DNA from: Bettongia penicillata ogilbyi
Lineage: Eukaryota; Chordata; Mammalia; Diprotodontia; Potoroidae
Direction of reading: 5' to 3'
DNA: 64,000 nucleotides
Assembly (NCBI GenBank): GCA_023548195.1
Contig: JAJHZJ010000311.1
Coordinates: 4,487,919 to 4,551,918 of the forward strand
Below, piece after piece: positions 30,721 to 42,169 of this stretch; the first letter of the stretch is position 1, and each line of letters begins with the position of its first letter. A program made the position numbers and the translations under genes. The notes under the pieces were generated by a model. It saw nothing but the letters and a program-made list of their open reading frames with translations. It made no database searches and was not told the origin of the DNA.

Positions 30721-31584
30721 AGTAGCAGTGCTAACCAAGCACTGAAGTTTTTTTTTTCCTGGTAATGTTCTGCTTTGGAGTTTATGATGGGTCCTGAGGG
30801 GGCAACTCCCTTCCTTATCTAAAACCTCTCCCATTTTTACCCAATGCTCTCATCCTCTTTACTGAATTGTCTCTCTTTACTCTTCCTCCCTAGCCTCCTC
30901 CTTCTCTACTTTGGCTCCCAACCCCAGAAAGGAGAGTTCCTCTATGCTTTAACACCTCAGATGAGCAAGATTCCTTAGCCTTGAATCTGATTCCTCTGTT
31001 CAGACTCATCTTTCTTTTTTATTCTCTTTCTTTGTTCACTGCTTAAGCTAAACTTGGGCAGGCAAGGCTGGGGGGGTATGGGCTTGGGAGGGTCTGGGGG
31101 AGCAGATGGAGACCAAGGTCCCATATAAAGTCTCTCTAACACCAAACCTCTGTCAAAGGCAGATGTTTGACCCCAAACATAGTCTATATCCCAGAACTAG
31201 AAAACATGAATCTTAGCTGTCGTTAGATCCCAGTCCCTTGCCTGGGAGGTGGGGAGAGGATACTCTCAGATGTTCAAATCTTGGCCCGCTGTATGTACCT
31301 CTGAGGAAGAGTTGACAAAGTGGGAACTGCTGAAGTGAGTTTATTGGCCTGTGATGAAAACAGACCCAGGTTCCATTTGTAGGCAGGTGCATGAGCCTGG
31401 GGGCAGAGAGGAAGGTGAAAGGATGGGAAGGTTCTGAGGGAGATATTAGGTCTTTTTCCATGGGAGCTGCCATGAAATTAGGTCCATGTTGGAACCTGCA
31501 TGGGAAGGGGTGGAATGTAGGGTCTCCATGGTGGCAGTTCCTGCTCCCTTGGAAGCTCTTGATCTCCGAACAGCCTAGGTCAGA

Positions 31585-31725
31585 AATCTCAACTTATCTG
31601 ACATTTATTAAATGCCTGCTATATGCCCGGCACTGAGCTAGGTAATGGAGATAACAAAAGTATAAAAAAAGTGACTGGACCCCTGTCCTTGAGTACTTTA
31701 CAATCTGTTAAATGACTTTACAATG
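31585..31725 (-). repeat. L2 3' end
   Basis: 'GACATTTATTAAATGCCTGC', 'TATATGCCCGGCACTGAGC', 'TTGAGTACTTTACAATCTG'. Confidence 0.75.
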
Positions 31726-31894
31726 TACTAGATCTCAAACTCCTTTTCACGGCTTTTGGTTGGGGTGGTTAGATGCTCAGATCATCCTGCTGACAAGTGT
31801 TGGTGGTAAAGAGAAATAGATTTAGATTGTAGTTGAGCAAATAGATTAGTGACAGAAACTTAAAACAAACATGCAGATCTTGAAACCAATGGCC

Positions 31895-31995
31895 TATTAG
31901 GGCTGGGAAGCCTCCAGGCCACATGTGAAGGGCCACACTTGAGGACCTAGAGGGCCACATGTGACCTGGAAGCTGAAGATTCCACAGCCCTAGAT
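31895..31995 (-). repeat. hAT-like MITE, both arms
   Basis: 'GGCCACATGTGAAGGGCCAC', 'TTGAGGACCTAGAGGGCC', 'ACATGTGACCTGGAAG', 'CACAGCCCTAG'. Same family as 24,786 and 49,090. Confidence 0.5.
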
Positions 31996-32229
31996 AATTT
32001 GAGGGCAGTTAGCATTGTGTGTTGGACAAGTGGTATATACCACCAGGTTCACTTGCTATATTTGACTCTGAGCCTTTCCTGAGCTGAAAGAGACCAAAGA
32101 GGGGAGGGGAAGTTAGCCATTAGAAGGTATGGTAGTGCCTGGAATATTTTTTCTTCTTCAGTTCATCAGTGAATATTTGCCTTCAATAATCATATTTCAC
32201 ATATATATATGGCACTATGAGATTCAATT

Positions 32230-32460
32230 CAGTTCCATAAATGAAGTGTCAACTATAGACGAGGCACTATGCTTTACAAAGCACTTTCTTTATGCCAATT
32301 TTGCTTGAGAAGTAAGTAATGAAATTACTATTATCCCCATTCTACAGATGTCAAAACTGGAACCCAGGCACAGCAAGTTTGAGTCAGAGCTAGATTCAAA
32401 CCTTACTCTCCTGAGTCAAAATTTAGCATTTTCTGATATTTCCTGACATTGCCCTGTGCC
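32230..32460 (-). repeat. MIR-type SINE
   Basis: 'ATCCCCATTCTACAGATGTC', 'AAACTGGAACCCAGGCACAG', 'GAGTCAGAGCTAGATTCAAA'. Confidence 0.65.
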
Positions 32461-32549
32461 CTGTGTTGGGGAATTTTTGGTCCCAAGCTGGGATTTTGTC
32501 AGTATAGGGAGGTACACTTTCTCAGTTACTTATATTTTTTGAGATTGCC

Positions 32550-32690
32550 AGGGGCACTGAGAAATTAAGTGACTGACTCAGGTTCACTGCACTAGTATGG
32601 GTCAGAGGCAGGAACCTGAAGTAAGGTCTTCCTGATGGTGAGGCAGACTGTCTCTCTACCAGGTCACTGTTATTCTGCTAAGGGGACCTT
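32550..32690 (-). repeat. MIR-type SINE fragment
   Basis: 'GAGAAATTAAGTGACTGACT', 'AAGGTCTTCCTGATGGTGAG'. Confidence 0.5.
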
Positions 32691-32779
32691 GGAAGTATGG
32701 ATTAGAAATTAACTGGAAAGTAAATAATCCAATCCTAAAGAATGAGTGTTTCATTCACTTTCATTCAAAAAACAAATCT

Positions 32780-33185
32780 GATTGACACACAATCTTTACT
32801 CTTCAGGAGTTTACAGTCTAAGGGGGGAGACAAGGCCAGCTAGAATATTGGAGAAAAGGATTAGACTGTTTAAAACTAAATTATATGGCAAAAACTTTAA
32901 GTACCATAGCTGAGGATTCAATGAATGCATTTATTATGTTCCTACTGTGGGCAGAGTAGAAGTGCACAGGTGAAGGAAGATTTATACTGGCAAGATCAAT
33001 TAATCCATCAATCAGCAGGATTAAGTAATTGCTTTGCATATGGTAGGCATTGTTCCCAGCCCTGGGAATACAAAGGAAAGCAATAAACAGTTCATGCTCT
33101 CAAGGAGCTTACTCTCTAATGGGGGAGGTAACAACAAAGACAGACAGACAGATATACATACATATACATGTATATGTATAGGACA
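32780..33185 (-). repeat. L2 3' ends and microsatellite
   Basis: A fragment at 32,785-32,835 ('CTTCAGGAGTTTACAGTCTA') is followed by a clearer copy at 33,000-33,130 ('CATATGGTAGGCATTGTTCC', 'CTCAAGGAGCTTACTCTCTA'). The sequence ends in a (CAGA)/(TACA) microsatellite at 33,138-33,180. Confidence 0.7.
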
Positions 33186-33227
33186 TACCAATAAGGGAAT
33201 TTGTTTTGCTTCACAGTACATCTTTGT

Positions 33228-34245
33228 AACATGCTAGATGGCACAGTAGATACAATACTAGTCCTGGAATCAAGAAGACCTAGGTTTATATGCCCAAAGA
33301 ACAGCCAAATTGTGCATACACTTTGATCCAGCAATAACATTATAAGACTGCATGCCAAACAGATCATAAAAAAGGGAAAAGGACCTATATGTGCCAAAAT
33401 ATTTATAGCAGTCCTTTTTGTGGTGGCAAAATATTAGAAATTAAGGAGATGGCCATCAATTAAGAAATAACTGAATAAGCTGTGGCATATGAATGTAATG
33501 GAATACTATTGTGCAATAAGAAATGAACAGGCAGATTTCAGAAAACCCTGGAAAGATTTGTATGAACAGATGCAAAGTGAAATGAGCAGAACCAGGAAAA
33601 CATTGTACACAGAATTGCAACATTGTGTGATGATCAACTGTGAATGACTCAGCTCTCAGCAACAAAATGGTCCAAGATAAATACGAAAGACTCAGGAAGG
33701 ATAATGCTATCCATATCCAGACAAAGAACTGAAGGACTCTGAATGCATGTTGAAGCATTTTTTTTTTATTTTATCCTTTCTCGTGGTTTTTTTCCCCCTT
33801 TTGATCTGTTTCTTCTTTCACAACTGTGACTAATATGGAAATATTTTTTACATGACAGCATATGTATCAACTAGACCAAACTGCCTATCGCTTTCAGAAG
33901 AGGGGAGAGGAGGGAGGGAGAAAAAAATTAGAATTAAAAATCTTGTAATAATTAATGCTAAAAATTTTGTTGATATGTAACTAGGGAAAAAATACTATTA
34001 AAAAAAGAAGACCTAAGTTCAAATGCAACCTCAGACACAAGATGAATGAATGATCCTGGGCACTTATTCTTGGTCTGCCTCAGTTTCCTCAACGTGGGTG
34101 GGTAATAATAACTTACTTCCCATAGCTGTTGTAAGAATCAAATGAAATAACTTGTAAAGTGCTTTGCAAATGTTAAAGTAAAAATACTAGCACAGATAAT
34201 AGTAGCATAAATAATAGCTATGATTGTTATAATAGGGGTTTTATT
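33228..34245 (+). repeat. tRNA-like/MIR SINE split by an L1 insertion
   Basis: The left part (33,228-33,287, 'GATGGCACAGTAGATACAAT') continues at 34,005 with 'AAGTTCAAATGCAACCTCAG' and 'GTCTGCCTCAGTTTCCTC'. The L1 at 33,288-34,004 sits between the two parts. Confidence 0.8.
33288..34004 (+). mobile_element. L1 3' end inserted in a SINE
   Basis: A 5'-truncated L1 covering the end of ORF2 and the 3' UTR: 'AAAAAGGGAAAAGGACCTAT', 'GGAATACTATTGTGCAATAA', 'AGTGAAATGAGCAGAACCAG', a G/A-rich tract at 33,897-33,925, and a short A-rich tail. It is flanked by near-identical 15-base direct repeats, AAGAAGACCTAGGTT (33,272) and AAGAAGACCTAAGTT (34,005), which is a target-site duplication. Confidence 0.85.
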
Positions 34246-34499
34246 TTTTCTTCTTAAGGAAGAGGGAGAGAAGACAGATTTTCACTGATTGAAAAAAAAA
34301 TTAGTTAAAAAACCTATACAACCTACCATAGCCTACCTTTCTAGCCTTCTCACACATTACTCCCCCTCCCATAGCTACACTGTGGTTTAGCCTTTTTACT
34401 GTACGTCAAACTGATCTTTCTAGTTGGTCCCTACATCTCTGCTCTGCACACATATACCCTGGGACTCCTCTGTTCCACATTTTAGCCTTATTATATATT

Positions 34500-34635
34500 A
34501 CTTCTCTTAAATATGTTTAATATGATCATATATGTATCACCTGTATCAGATTGTATGCCGTTTTGGGAAGGGGGAAAGAAAGAAGGAAATTTAGAATTCA
34601 AAATTTTATTAAAGTGAATGTTGAAAAATACTTTT
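34500..34635 (+). repeat. L1 3' UTR fragment
   Basis: 'TATGTATCACCTGTATCAGA', then the G-rich 'TTTTGGGAAGGGGGAAAG' and 'AAGTGAATGTTGAAAAATAC'. Confidence 0.65.
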
Positions 34636-35307
34636 TCCCTTAATGTACTCTGAGGGAGTGGGGAAGGATTGGACCTCTGATTTTACTGATATAGGGAACT
34701 CCCAGATGAGAAAAATCTCTACCAATACAAGTCAGCATCTCCTCAGCAACTTACAGTGTTGGTGAATTGTCTAGGTCACTGAGGAGTTAGATGGTTCTCT
34801 GAGGATTACAGAGTAGGGGGTTTCAGAGGTAAGCCTTGAAGACCCCTGTTTTCCTGGCTCTGAGGCTAGCACTCCATCTACTATGCCCTACTACCTGTCT
34901 GCAAGCCTTAGCTGTTCAGCTAAACTGGTCTTGACTCCTAACATCATTCCATCTCCCTTCCTTATCTCTTTGCATTGGGTATCCATGAAAGGCACTCCTT
35001 CCTTACCTTTCTCCTCACCTCCTCCTCCACTGTGCCCTCTGGAATGCTTGCTCTATAGTTGAGAAATTTGTTTTCATCTCAAATATTGGCTTTTTTCTCC
35101 TTCTATTCTCTTGTATTCCCTGAGACCTGGTTCCCTGGAAGACACTGCTTTCCTGCACTGGCTGCCTAAGTGCTCATATCCCCAGACTCGCTGGTCATGA
35201 TGGGGCTGTCAGATTTCTCATTCCTTCCTATTGCCACTTCCAGACTCTCCCTCTATTATCATCATTCCTCTCTTCTGAAGTTCATTTAACCTTTATTCAT
35301 CACCTGG

Positions 35308-35625
35308 GGGCAGCTAGGTGGTGCAGTGGATAGAGCACAAGTGCAGGAGTCAGGAGAACCTGAGTTCAAATCTCACTTCAGACATTTGACACTCACTAGC
35401 TATGTGACCTTGGGTAAGTCACTTAACCCCAGGTGCCTCATGCTGGGTCATCTCCAGTCATCCTGATGAATATCTGGTCACTGGATTCAGATGGCTCTGG
35501 AGGAGAAGTGAGACTGGTGACCTGCATAGCCCTCCCTCACTCAAAACAAAGTCAAGTGCAAATCATGTCATCATTTCTCTGATGGCATGGTCTTCTTCAG
35601 CAACAAAGGACAAACACACTCATCA
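35308..35625 (+). repeat. tRNA-like SINE with RTE-type tail
   Basis: The head reads 'GGCAGCTAGGTGGTGCAGTG', 'GAACCTGAGTTCAAATCTC'. The tail is 'GGTCATCTCCAGTCATCCTG', 'CCTCCCTCACTCAAAACAAA' and the terminal 'CAACAAAGGACAAACAC', which resembles the RTE 3' terminus. A second copy of the tail lies at 62,925-63,100. Confidence 0.8.
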
Positions 35626-35884
35626 CCCAAGATTACTACTGAAACCTAGGACATTCTCTTTCCTTCCTCAGTGAGTTCAGTGCCTGACCCACATGCTCTC
35701 CTATCAACTACTGCCCTCATATGAGGGAATTTCAGCACCCATATAGATACTCCCTCAAATTCTAACTTCCCATTTTCTCAACTGACTAATTTCTCATGAT
35801 CTAGTCCTCCCCCCCACCGCAGCTACAGTCAGAAATGACTATGTTCATGAACTCTAAAATTCCTGGAGCAGCAGAGTACTGGAT

Positions 35885-36085
35885 CTGGAATAGTGAGAGA
35901 TGAGTTCAAATCCAGCCTCAGACACTAGCTGTGTAACTCTGTACAAGTCACTGATTCTTTTTGTCTCAGTTTCCTCAACTGTAAAATGGGGATAATAATA
36001 GCTCTTATCTCTTAAGGTTATTGTGAGGATCCAATCCTGTACACAATGTCTAGTACGTAGTAGGTACTGAATAATGCTTGTTTCT
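35885..36085 (+). repeat. tRNA-like/MIR SINE
   Basis: 'AGATGAGTTCAAATCCAGCC', 'CTCAACTGTAAAATGGGGAT', 'TAGTAGGTACTGAATAATGC'. Confidence 0.75.
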
Positions 36086-38295
36086 TTCTTTCCTTGTTTT
36101 ATCTGATAGTTTTTTTAAAACCATTTCATCTTTCTTTCTGCCTTATGACCTCTAAGCCTGTTCTTTATCTTCATCATGACCCCCAATCCCTCCACTCCTC
36201 AGTTCTTTTTCAGGCTATCCCTCCTGCACTGGCTATTCTCTCCCTCTTTCCTTACTTTGATTCCTTGATGAACCTCTACACTATCCTCCACCCTCTAATC
36301 CCTTCTCCCCTTTCCCTATCATCAATCATGCCCCACCAAGCCCCAAACTTGAGTTATTCCCACCATTTGCTCACATTTTTATACTGTTGAATGAGGCTGG
36401 AGAAAACTGTGCTGACTTGGTCCACTACAAATATATGTCACATAATCTCAAGTGGACCCTTACTTGGCAAGACCATCCCCTACTACGCTCCCTAATTGAT
36501 TCACTATCCCACTCACCATGACAGCTTTTCAAAACCTTTCCATTCCTCCTCAAATCTTCCATAGTTCCCCTTCTCCCACCCTCTCACTTGAGAACCTTGT
36601 CTCATATTTCACTGTCAAAACTGAAGTCATTCACCAGAGTTCTCTCTTCTCCTCTCCTCTTTATCACACATCATTTCACCTCTACTTCACATGATGAGGT
36701 GGCCCTTCTCCTTGACAAGGCAAACTCCTCTACATGCACAAATGATCCCATTCCAATCCTGTGTTTCTTAACATATTGCCCTGCTATAATCACCACTCTG
36801 CTTATCTTTAATTACTCACTCTCTATTGGATGTTTCTCAGTTGCAACGCACCCAAGTCTCTTCCCTCCTTAAACAGACTTCACTTGTCCATACATCTCAA
36901 CTAGTTATAGTCATATCTCTCCTCTCTTTTGTGGCTAAATACCTATATTCACTGCCTTTACTTCTCTCCCTCTCCTTCTGACTTCCAGTTTCATTATTCA
37001 TCTGAAACATCTCTTTCCAAAGTTAATAGTGATCTCTTAATTACCAAATCAAATGGCTTTTTCTCAATCCTCATCTTTCTTAACCTCTCTGCAGACTTTG
37101 ACAGTATGGATCACCCTCTTTTTCTTGAAACTCTCTTCTCTAGGTTTTCAACACTGCTGTCTTCTGGTTCTCCAACCTGTCTGACAGCTCCTTCTCAGTC
37201 GCCTTTACTAGATCTTCATCCAGCTTACATCTGATAACCATGGGAGTCCCCTTGGGGCTCCTTCTTGAGCCCCCTTCTTGAGTCCATGTTTTTCCTCCAT
37301 GCTACTTCCCTTGGTGATCTTATCAATGCCTATGAACTCAATTATCTTCTCTATGCAGATGACTCTCACATTCATTTATTCAACATCTCCAGTTGCCTGT
37401 GGCATATCTCAAATCAGATGTCCCAAAGGTATCTTAAACTCAACATGTCTACAACTGAATTCATGATCTTTCACCCCAAATACTTACTTCTCTCTGACTT
37501 CCCTGTTACTGTTGAGAGCACTACCATCCTCAAAACCTACATGCCACCTTCAACTCTTCATTGTTTCTCAGTCCTCATATCCATTTGATTCTACCTTCTT
37601 AATATCTCCTACATATGTCACCTCTCATTTGACACTGCCACCATCCTGGCATAGGTATTTATCACTTGACATCTGGACTAAATTACTACAGCTCTGTTGG
37701 CTGGTCTCCCTGTCTCAAGTCTTTCCATACTGTAGCCCATCTTCCATTCACCCACCAAAGAGATCTTCCTAAAGCCCTACTCGTTACTCTCCAATGGCTC
37801 CCTGTTACCTCCAGGATCAAATATAAAATTCTCTATTTGACTTTTTCTTGCCCTTCATAACTTAATCTCTTCTTAACTTTCCAGTTTTCTTGTACTTTCC
37901 TCCCTTCCACATATTCTGAAATCCATTGATACTGGCCTCCTTGCCTTTCCTTGGGCAAAACATTTCATCTCTTTCCCACTCTGACGAATTCTCACTGGTT
38001 GTCTTCCATACCTGTAATATTCTTTCCACCCACTTGTCTCCACCTTCTAATTTCCTGGCTTCCTTCAAATCAACCCAAAGTCTACATTTTGCAAGAAGTG
38101 TTTTTCCCAGTCCTCCTTAATACTACTGCCTTCCCTCTGGGCTAACCTCCAATTTATCTTGTATCTATCTTATATGTTCATAGTTATTTGTATTGTGTCA
38201 TCCCCATTATTGTCAAGTCCCCTGAATACAAGGACTGTTTTGACTTTTCTTTGTTTCCTTAGCATAGATCCTGGCTTGTTGATTTAATGGCTCTC
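36086..38295 (+). mobile_element. L2-clade LINE (CR1 superfamily), 2.2 kb fossil
   Basis: Reverse-transcriptase landmarks are readable across broken frames. A motif-A-like LNLSADFDSMDH lies near 37,079-37,114. The catalytic-box LLYADDSHIHLF lies near 37,346-37,381, followed by LKLNMSTTEF. Downstream comes the typical L2 order ('CAATGGCTCCCTGTTACCTC', then 'CCAAAGTCTACATTTTGC'), ending in an L2 tail at 38,205-38,290. Motif A has Asn where the family has its first Asp. Many stops and frame changes make it inactive. Confidence 0.85.
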
Positions 38296-38342
38296 TGAAT
38301 TCCCAACTTTTTGCAAAGTTCAATCCAGAGTCACTTTCTACA

Positions 38343-38460
38343 TGAAACTATAGCACTGGAACTGGAGTCAGGAGGACCTGAGTTCAAATTTGACCTCAGA
38401 CACTTATTAGTTGTATGACCTTGGGAAAGTCACTTAACCCCAAATGCCTCCAAAAAAACA
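38343..38460 (+). repeat. tRNA-like SINE fragment
   Basis: 'CTGGAGTCAGGAGGACCTGA', 'TGACCTTGGGAAAGTCAC', ending in a short A-run. Confidence 0.75.
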
Positions 38461-39365
38461 TAGAGGTATTTCCCAGGTCAAGGAGAAAATATTGCAAGCA
38501 GCCAGAAAGAAACAATTGGAGTATTATTGAAATACAATCAAGATAACACAAGATCTAGCAGTTTCTACATTAAGCGACCAAAGGGCTTGGGATATGATAT
38601 TCCAGAAGTCAAAGGAACTAGGATTAAAACCAAGAATCATCTACCCAACAAAACTGAGTATAACACTTCAGGGGGAAAAATGGTCATTCAATGAAATAGA
38701 GGACTTTCAAGCATTCTTGATGAAAAGACTAGAGCTGAATAGAAAATTTGACTTTCAAACACAAGAATCAAGAGAAGCATGAAAAGGTAAACAGGAAAGA
38801 AAAATCATAAGGGACTATCTAAAGTTGAACTGTTTACATTCCTACATGGAAAGATAATATTTGTAATTCTTGAAACTTTTTTCAGTATTTGGATAGCTGG
38901 AGGGATTATACATGCATACATACATACACACACAGGGCACAGGGTGAGTTGAATAGGAAGGGATGATATCTAAAAAAATAAAATTAAGGGATGAGAGAGG
39001 AATATATTGGGAGGAAAAAGGGAGAAACGGAATGGGGCAAATTCTCATAAAAGAGGCAAGAAAAAGCTTTTTTCAATGGAGGGGAAAGGGGAGAGGTGAG
39101 AGGGAAAAAGTAAAGCTTACTCTCATCACATTTGACTTGAGGAGAGAATAACATGCACACTCAATTTGGTGTGAAAATCTATGTTATACTACAGGAAGGT
39201 GGGGGAGAAGGAGATAAGTGGGGTGAGGGGATGATAGAAGGGATGACAAATGGGAGGAGGGAGTAATTAGAAGTAAACACTTTAGGGGAGGGACAAGGTC
39301 AAAAGAGAGAATGGAATAAATGGGGGGCAGGATAGGATAGAGGGAAATATAGTTTAGTCAGTTCT
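38461..39365 (+). mobile_element. L1 ORF1 3' part plus 3' tail (half-L1-like)
   Basis: Encodes the C-terminal half of an L1 ORF1-type RNA-binding protein, ending ELNRKFDFQTQESREA with a stop at about 38,780. ORF2 does not follow. Instead there are about 580 bases of A/G-rich sequence, as in half-L1 (HAL1) elements. The same order occurs reversed at 52.6-53.9 kb. The left end is cut off within ORF1 by truncation. Confidence 0.7.
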
Positions 39366-39485
39366 TTGAGCAAACAGCGTTAAGTGACTTGCTCAGGGTC
39401 AAATAGCTAGCAATTGTCTGAAGTCATATTTGAATTCAGATCTCCCTGATTCCAAGGCCAGCATTCTATCCATTACTGCCCTTAC
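39366..39485 (-). repeat. tRNA-like SINE fragment
   Basis: 'GCGTTAAGTGACTTGCTCAG', 'CCAAGGCCAGCATTCTATCC'. Confidence 0.7.
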
Positions 39486-39499
39486 TAGACCTAGAGAAT

Positions 39500-39670
39500 G
39501 GCATTATCAAAGGGCTAGAGGAAGGAGAATATGGAGTATGTATAGAAGCCAGTCTGACTGGACCATAAGTGTGTGTGAAGGGAGAGCAGCATGAGTCAAG
39601 GCTGGAAAGGTAGGGCAGCATTAGATTGCAGAGAGTTTTAAATACTAGAGAAAAAAGTATGAACTTTACC
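39500..39670 (-). repeat. L2-clade LINE fragment
   Basis: 'GTCTGACTGGACCATAAGTG', 'AAGGCTGGAAAGGTAGGG', 'GAGAGTTTTAAATACTAGAG', in antisense L2 order. Confidence 0.65.
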
Positions 39671-39679
39671 CAGCTTGGT

Positions 39680-39815
39680 GCCTCCCTCTTAACTTCTTTT
39701 GCAACGATGAGTAAGTTACTTAAGTCTCACTGGATCTCAGTTTCCTGAACTGTAAAATGAAGTGTTTAGATTAGATTAGAAGGTCTCTCTCAATTCTACA
39801 TCCTGGTTGTTCTAA
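39680..39815 (+). repeat. MIR-type SINE
   Basis: 'GAGTAAGTTACTTAAGTCTC', 'TCAGTTTCCTGAACTGTAAA'. Confidence 0.7.
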
Positions 39816-40489
39816 GGGTTTAGAACAGAAGAGCGATGATACCCCCCAAAATGCATAAGCATAATTAGCAATGCTAGTTGAGGACGGTGGGGAAGATGAA
39901 GGACTCAGGACGTCACTGGGAGACAGATTGGCTTAGGGGAAGAACTTACTTCCAGGGTCAAGGACTCTTGATACTACTGGACTTCACCACTGTGGTCAGA
40001 GTATGGAGTTCATTCCTTCCAAGTAAGGTACAGTTACCCAGGAGAGTAGGTGATGAGCAGCTTGTAACCTGTAGAATCTGGCTGGTAACAACCAATGCCA
40101 CCCCATCTCAACGCCTTGAACGGTGGCGGAATGGAAGGAGGTGGCAGGTGAAGGAGTGTAATGGATGGTAGGGCAAGGTATAGAGTAGCAATTGTTTTTC
40201 TCAATCCTGGGATGAGATTTATGCAGTACAAAAAGGTCATCAAGACCCAGGAGAGGGGGGAAACAGTGCTCAAACCTTCAGAGGGCAATGGCCTGGGACC
40301 AAGCGAGCAAACAAATTGGGTTGTAAGATAGGTGTAGGGAAGGCTGTGGTCATGGCAGCAGCAGAGGTCTGTGAGATATAGGAAGAAGTATGTCTCCCAA
40401 TATCAGGTGCCCTCAATACCAGGGTGTCCTAGACAGAGTTCCAATTGCCCTGTCCTAGTTACACTTCTGGGTGTAAGGAAGATGTCTGT

Positions 40490-40660
40490 TGGCTGTGTGA
40501 AGAGGGATGACAGTGAAGCAGGACAGTATGCTAGGAGGCTACTATAACTGTGTAATGTGGTAATGATGAGGGCCTTTATTAGGGAGGTGGTAGTGGCTAT
40601 AGAAAGGAAGGGATAGAGTAGAGAGATGTGGGGATGGAGTTAAAAGGACCTATTAACTAG
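40490..40660 (-). repeat. L2-clade LINE fragment
   Basis: 'AGGAGGCTACTATAACTGTG', 'ATGAGGGCCTTTATTAGGG', 'GAGTAGAGAGATGTGGGG' track antisense L2. Confidence 0.55.
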
Positions 40661-40834
40661 TGTAAGTGGGATAGGATGCATATGAAGACTCCATTAACTT
40701 GCTTGGCTGATGTATAGAGGATGCAAGGGAGTTTACTTTGGGGAAATGGCAATGACATTCAGGGAAGTACTTTGGAGAGATTGTGTAGCATGCATGGAAA
40801 TTCTGTACTGGCTCCAGTTTGCAAACCAACCAAT

Positions 40835-41690
40835 CAATAAACACTTATTATGCACTTACTGTGTGCCAGGAATTGTGCTAAATGATGGGGATACAAAAAG
40901 AGACAAAAGACAATCCCTCCCCTCAAGTTGCTTAGAATTTAATGGAGGAGACAAAATGCACAAATAAATACAAAGGAAACTATATACAATATTAATAAGA
41001 AATAATTAAAATAGGAAAGGCACCAGAATTAAGAGTGTTAGAGAAGATTTCCTACAAAAGGTAGGATTTTAATTGGGACTTATAGGAAATCAGAGAGGTT
41101 AGCAGATGGAACAGAGGAAGCAAGAACATCCCAGACATGGGGAATAGCCAGTGAGAATTTCTGGAGATGAGAAATGGAATGTCTCATTTGTGGAACAGTC
41201 AGGAGGCCAGTATCACTGTATTGAAGAGTACATGATGGGGAGGGATGTGTAAGAAGACTGAAAAGATAGGAGGGGACTAGGTTATGAATGAATGACAAAT
41301 AGAATGTGTTGTACTTGCTCCTAGAGGCAGCAGGCAGCCAGTGGTGTTTATTGAATATGTGGTGGGGTGTAACACGATTTGTGTTTTAGGAAAATCATTT
41401 CCATGGCTGAATGGAGACTTGTGGGAGAGACTTGAGGCTATTATAATAGTCTAGGTGAGAGGTAATAAGGGTCTGCACTAGGGTAGTGGCAGTGTCAGAG
41501 GAGGTAAGAGGGGATATCAGAAAGATGTTGCAAAGGTGAAATCAATAGACAATAGATTGGATATGGGGATGAGGGATAGTGAAGAATCCAAGATGACTCC
41601 AGGGTTGTGAATCTGAGGGACTGGGAAGATAATATTGCCTTCTACAGTAATAGGAGGGGTTTAGAGAAAACGTAATAAGTGAAGGTGTTA
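40835..41690 (-). mobile_element. L2-clade LINE, antisense 3' 0.85 kb
   Basis: From the L2 tail ('CAATAAACACTTATTATGCA', 'GTGTGCCAGGAATTGTGC') through 'TCCCAGACATGGGGAATAGC' and 'GGCAGCCAGTGGTGTTTATT' to 'AGGGTTGTGAATCTGAGGG'. Collinear with the copy at 42,170-43,090. Confidence 0.85.
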
Positions 41691-42169
41691 CAACTGGCTT
41701 TGGTGATGTTGAAAAAAAGCCTGGAAACTGCTCCCTCCCTCTTCCCCCCACTTCATTTGATAACACCTTTGCTAACAGCACCCAGTAAAAAAGCAAGGTA
41801 TAAAGGGTCAGCCTTAGGGCCTTCTCTCCCTCTGACACAAGGGGCCCTTAGCCTTGGCCTTTTCCATTTGTTCTTTTCTATTCCTGATGAAGGGTATGGA
41901 ACCTCATGACCAGGTGAATTTGAAAGGTCATCAGGAGGGCATCCCAGAATTCCAGAGTCTCAGCTTCAGAGCTGAGTTGGGGGATGATGGGCAGAGGCCC
42001 TAAGGAATAAGGAGGAATCTTTCAGAATGACCATCAGGAGCCCAAAGAAGGACTTGTCCATCAATAATGATAACTTTGGATGTGAACTTGGTGGGACCAA
42101 TGCTGCCTAAGAAATGAGATGTTTTGAGTCTTCTCCCCCGGAAACTAATGTAGTATAGGGGGGAGTAGT

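Noticed and set aside
36086..38295. Possible processed pseudogene or host gene with several ORFs
   Set aside because: RT motifs and the L2 3' tail identify it as a LINE; the ORFs are fragments of one decayed reading frame.
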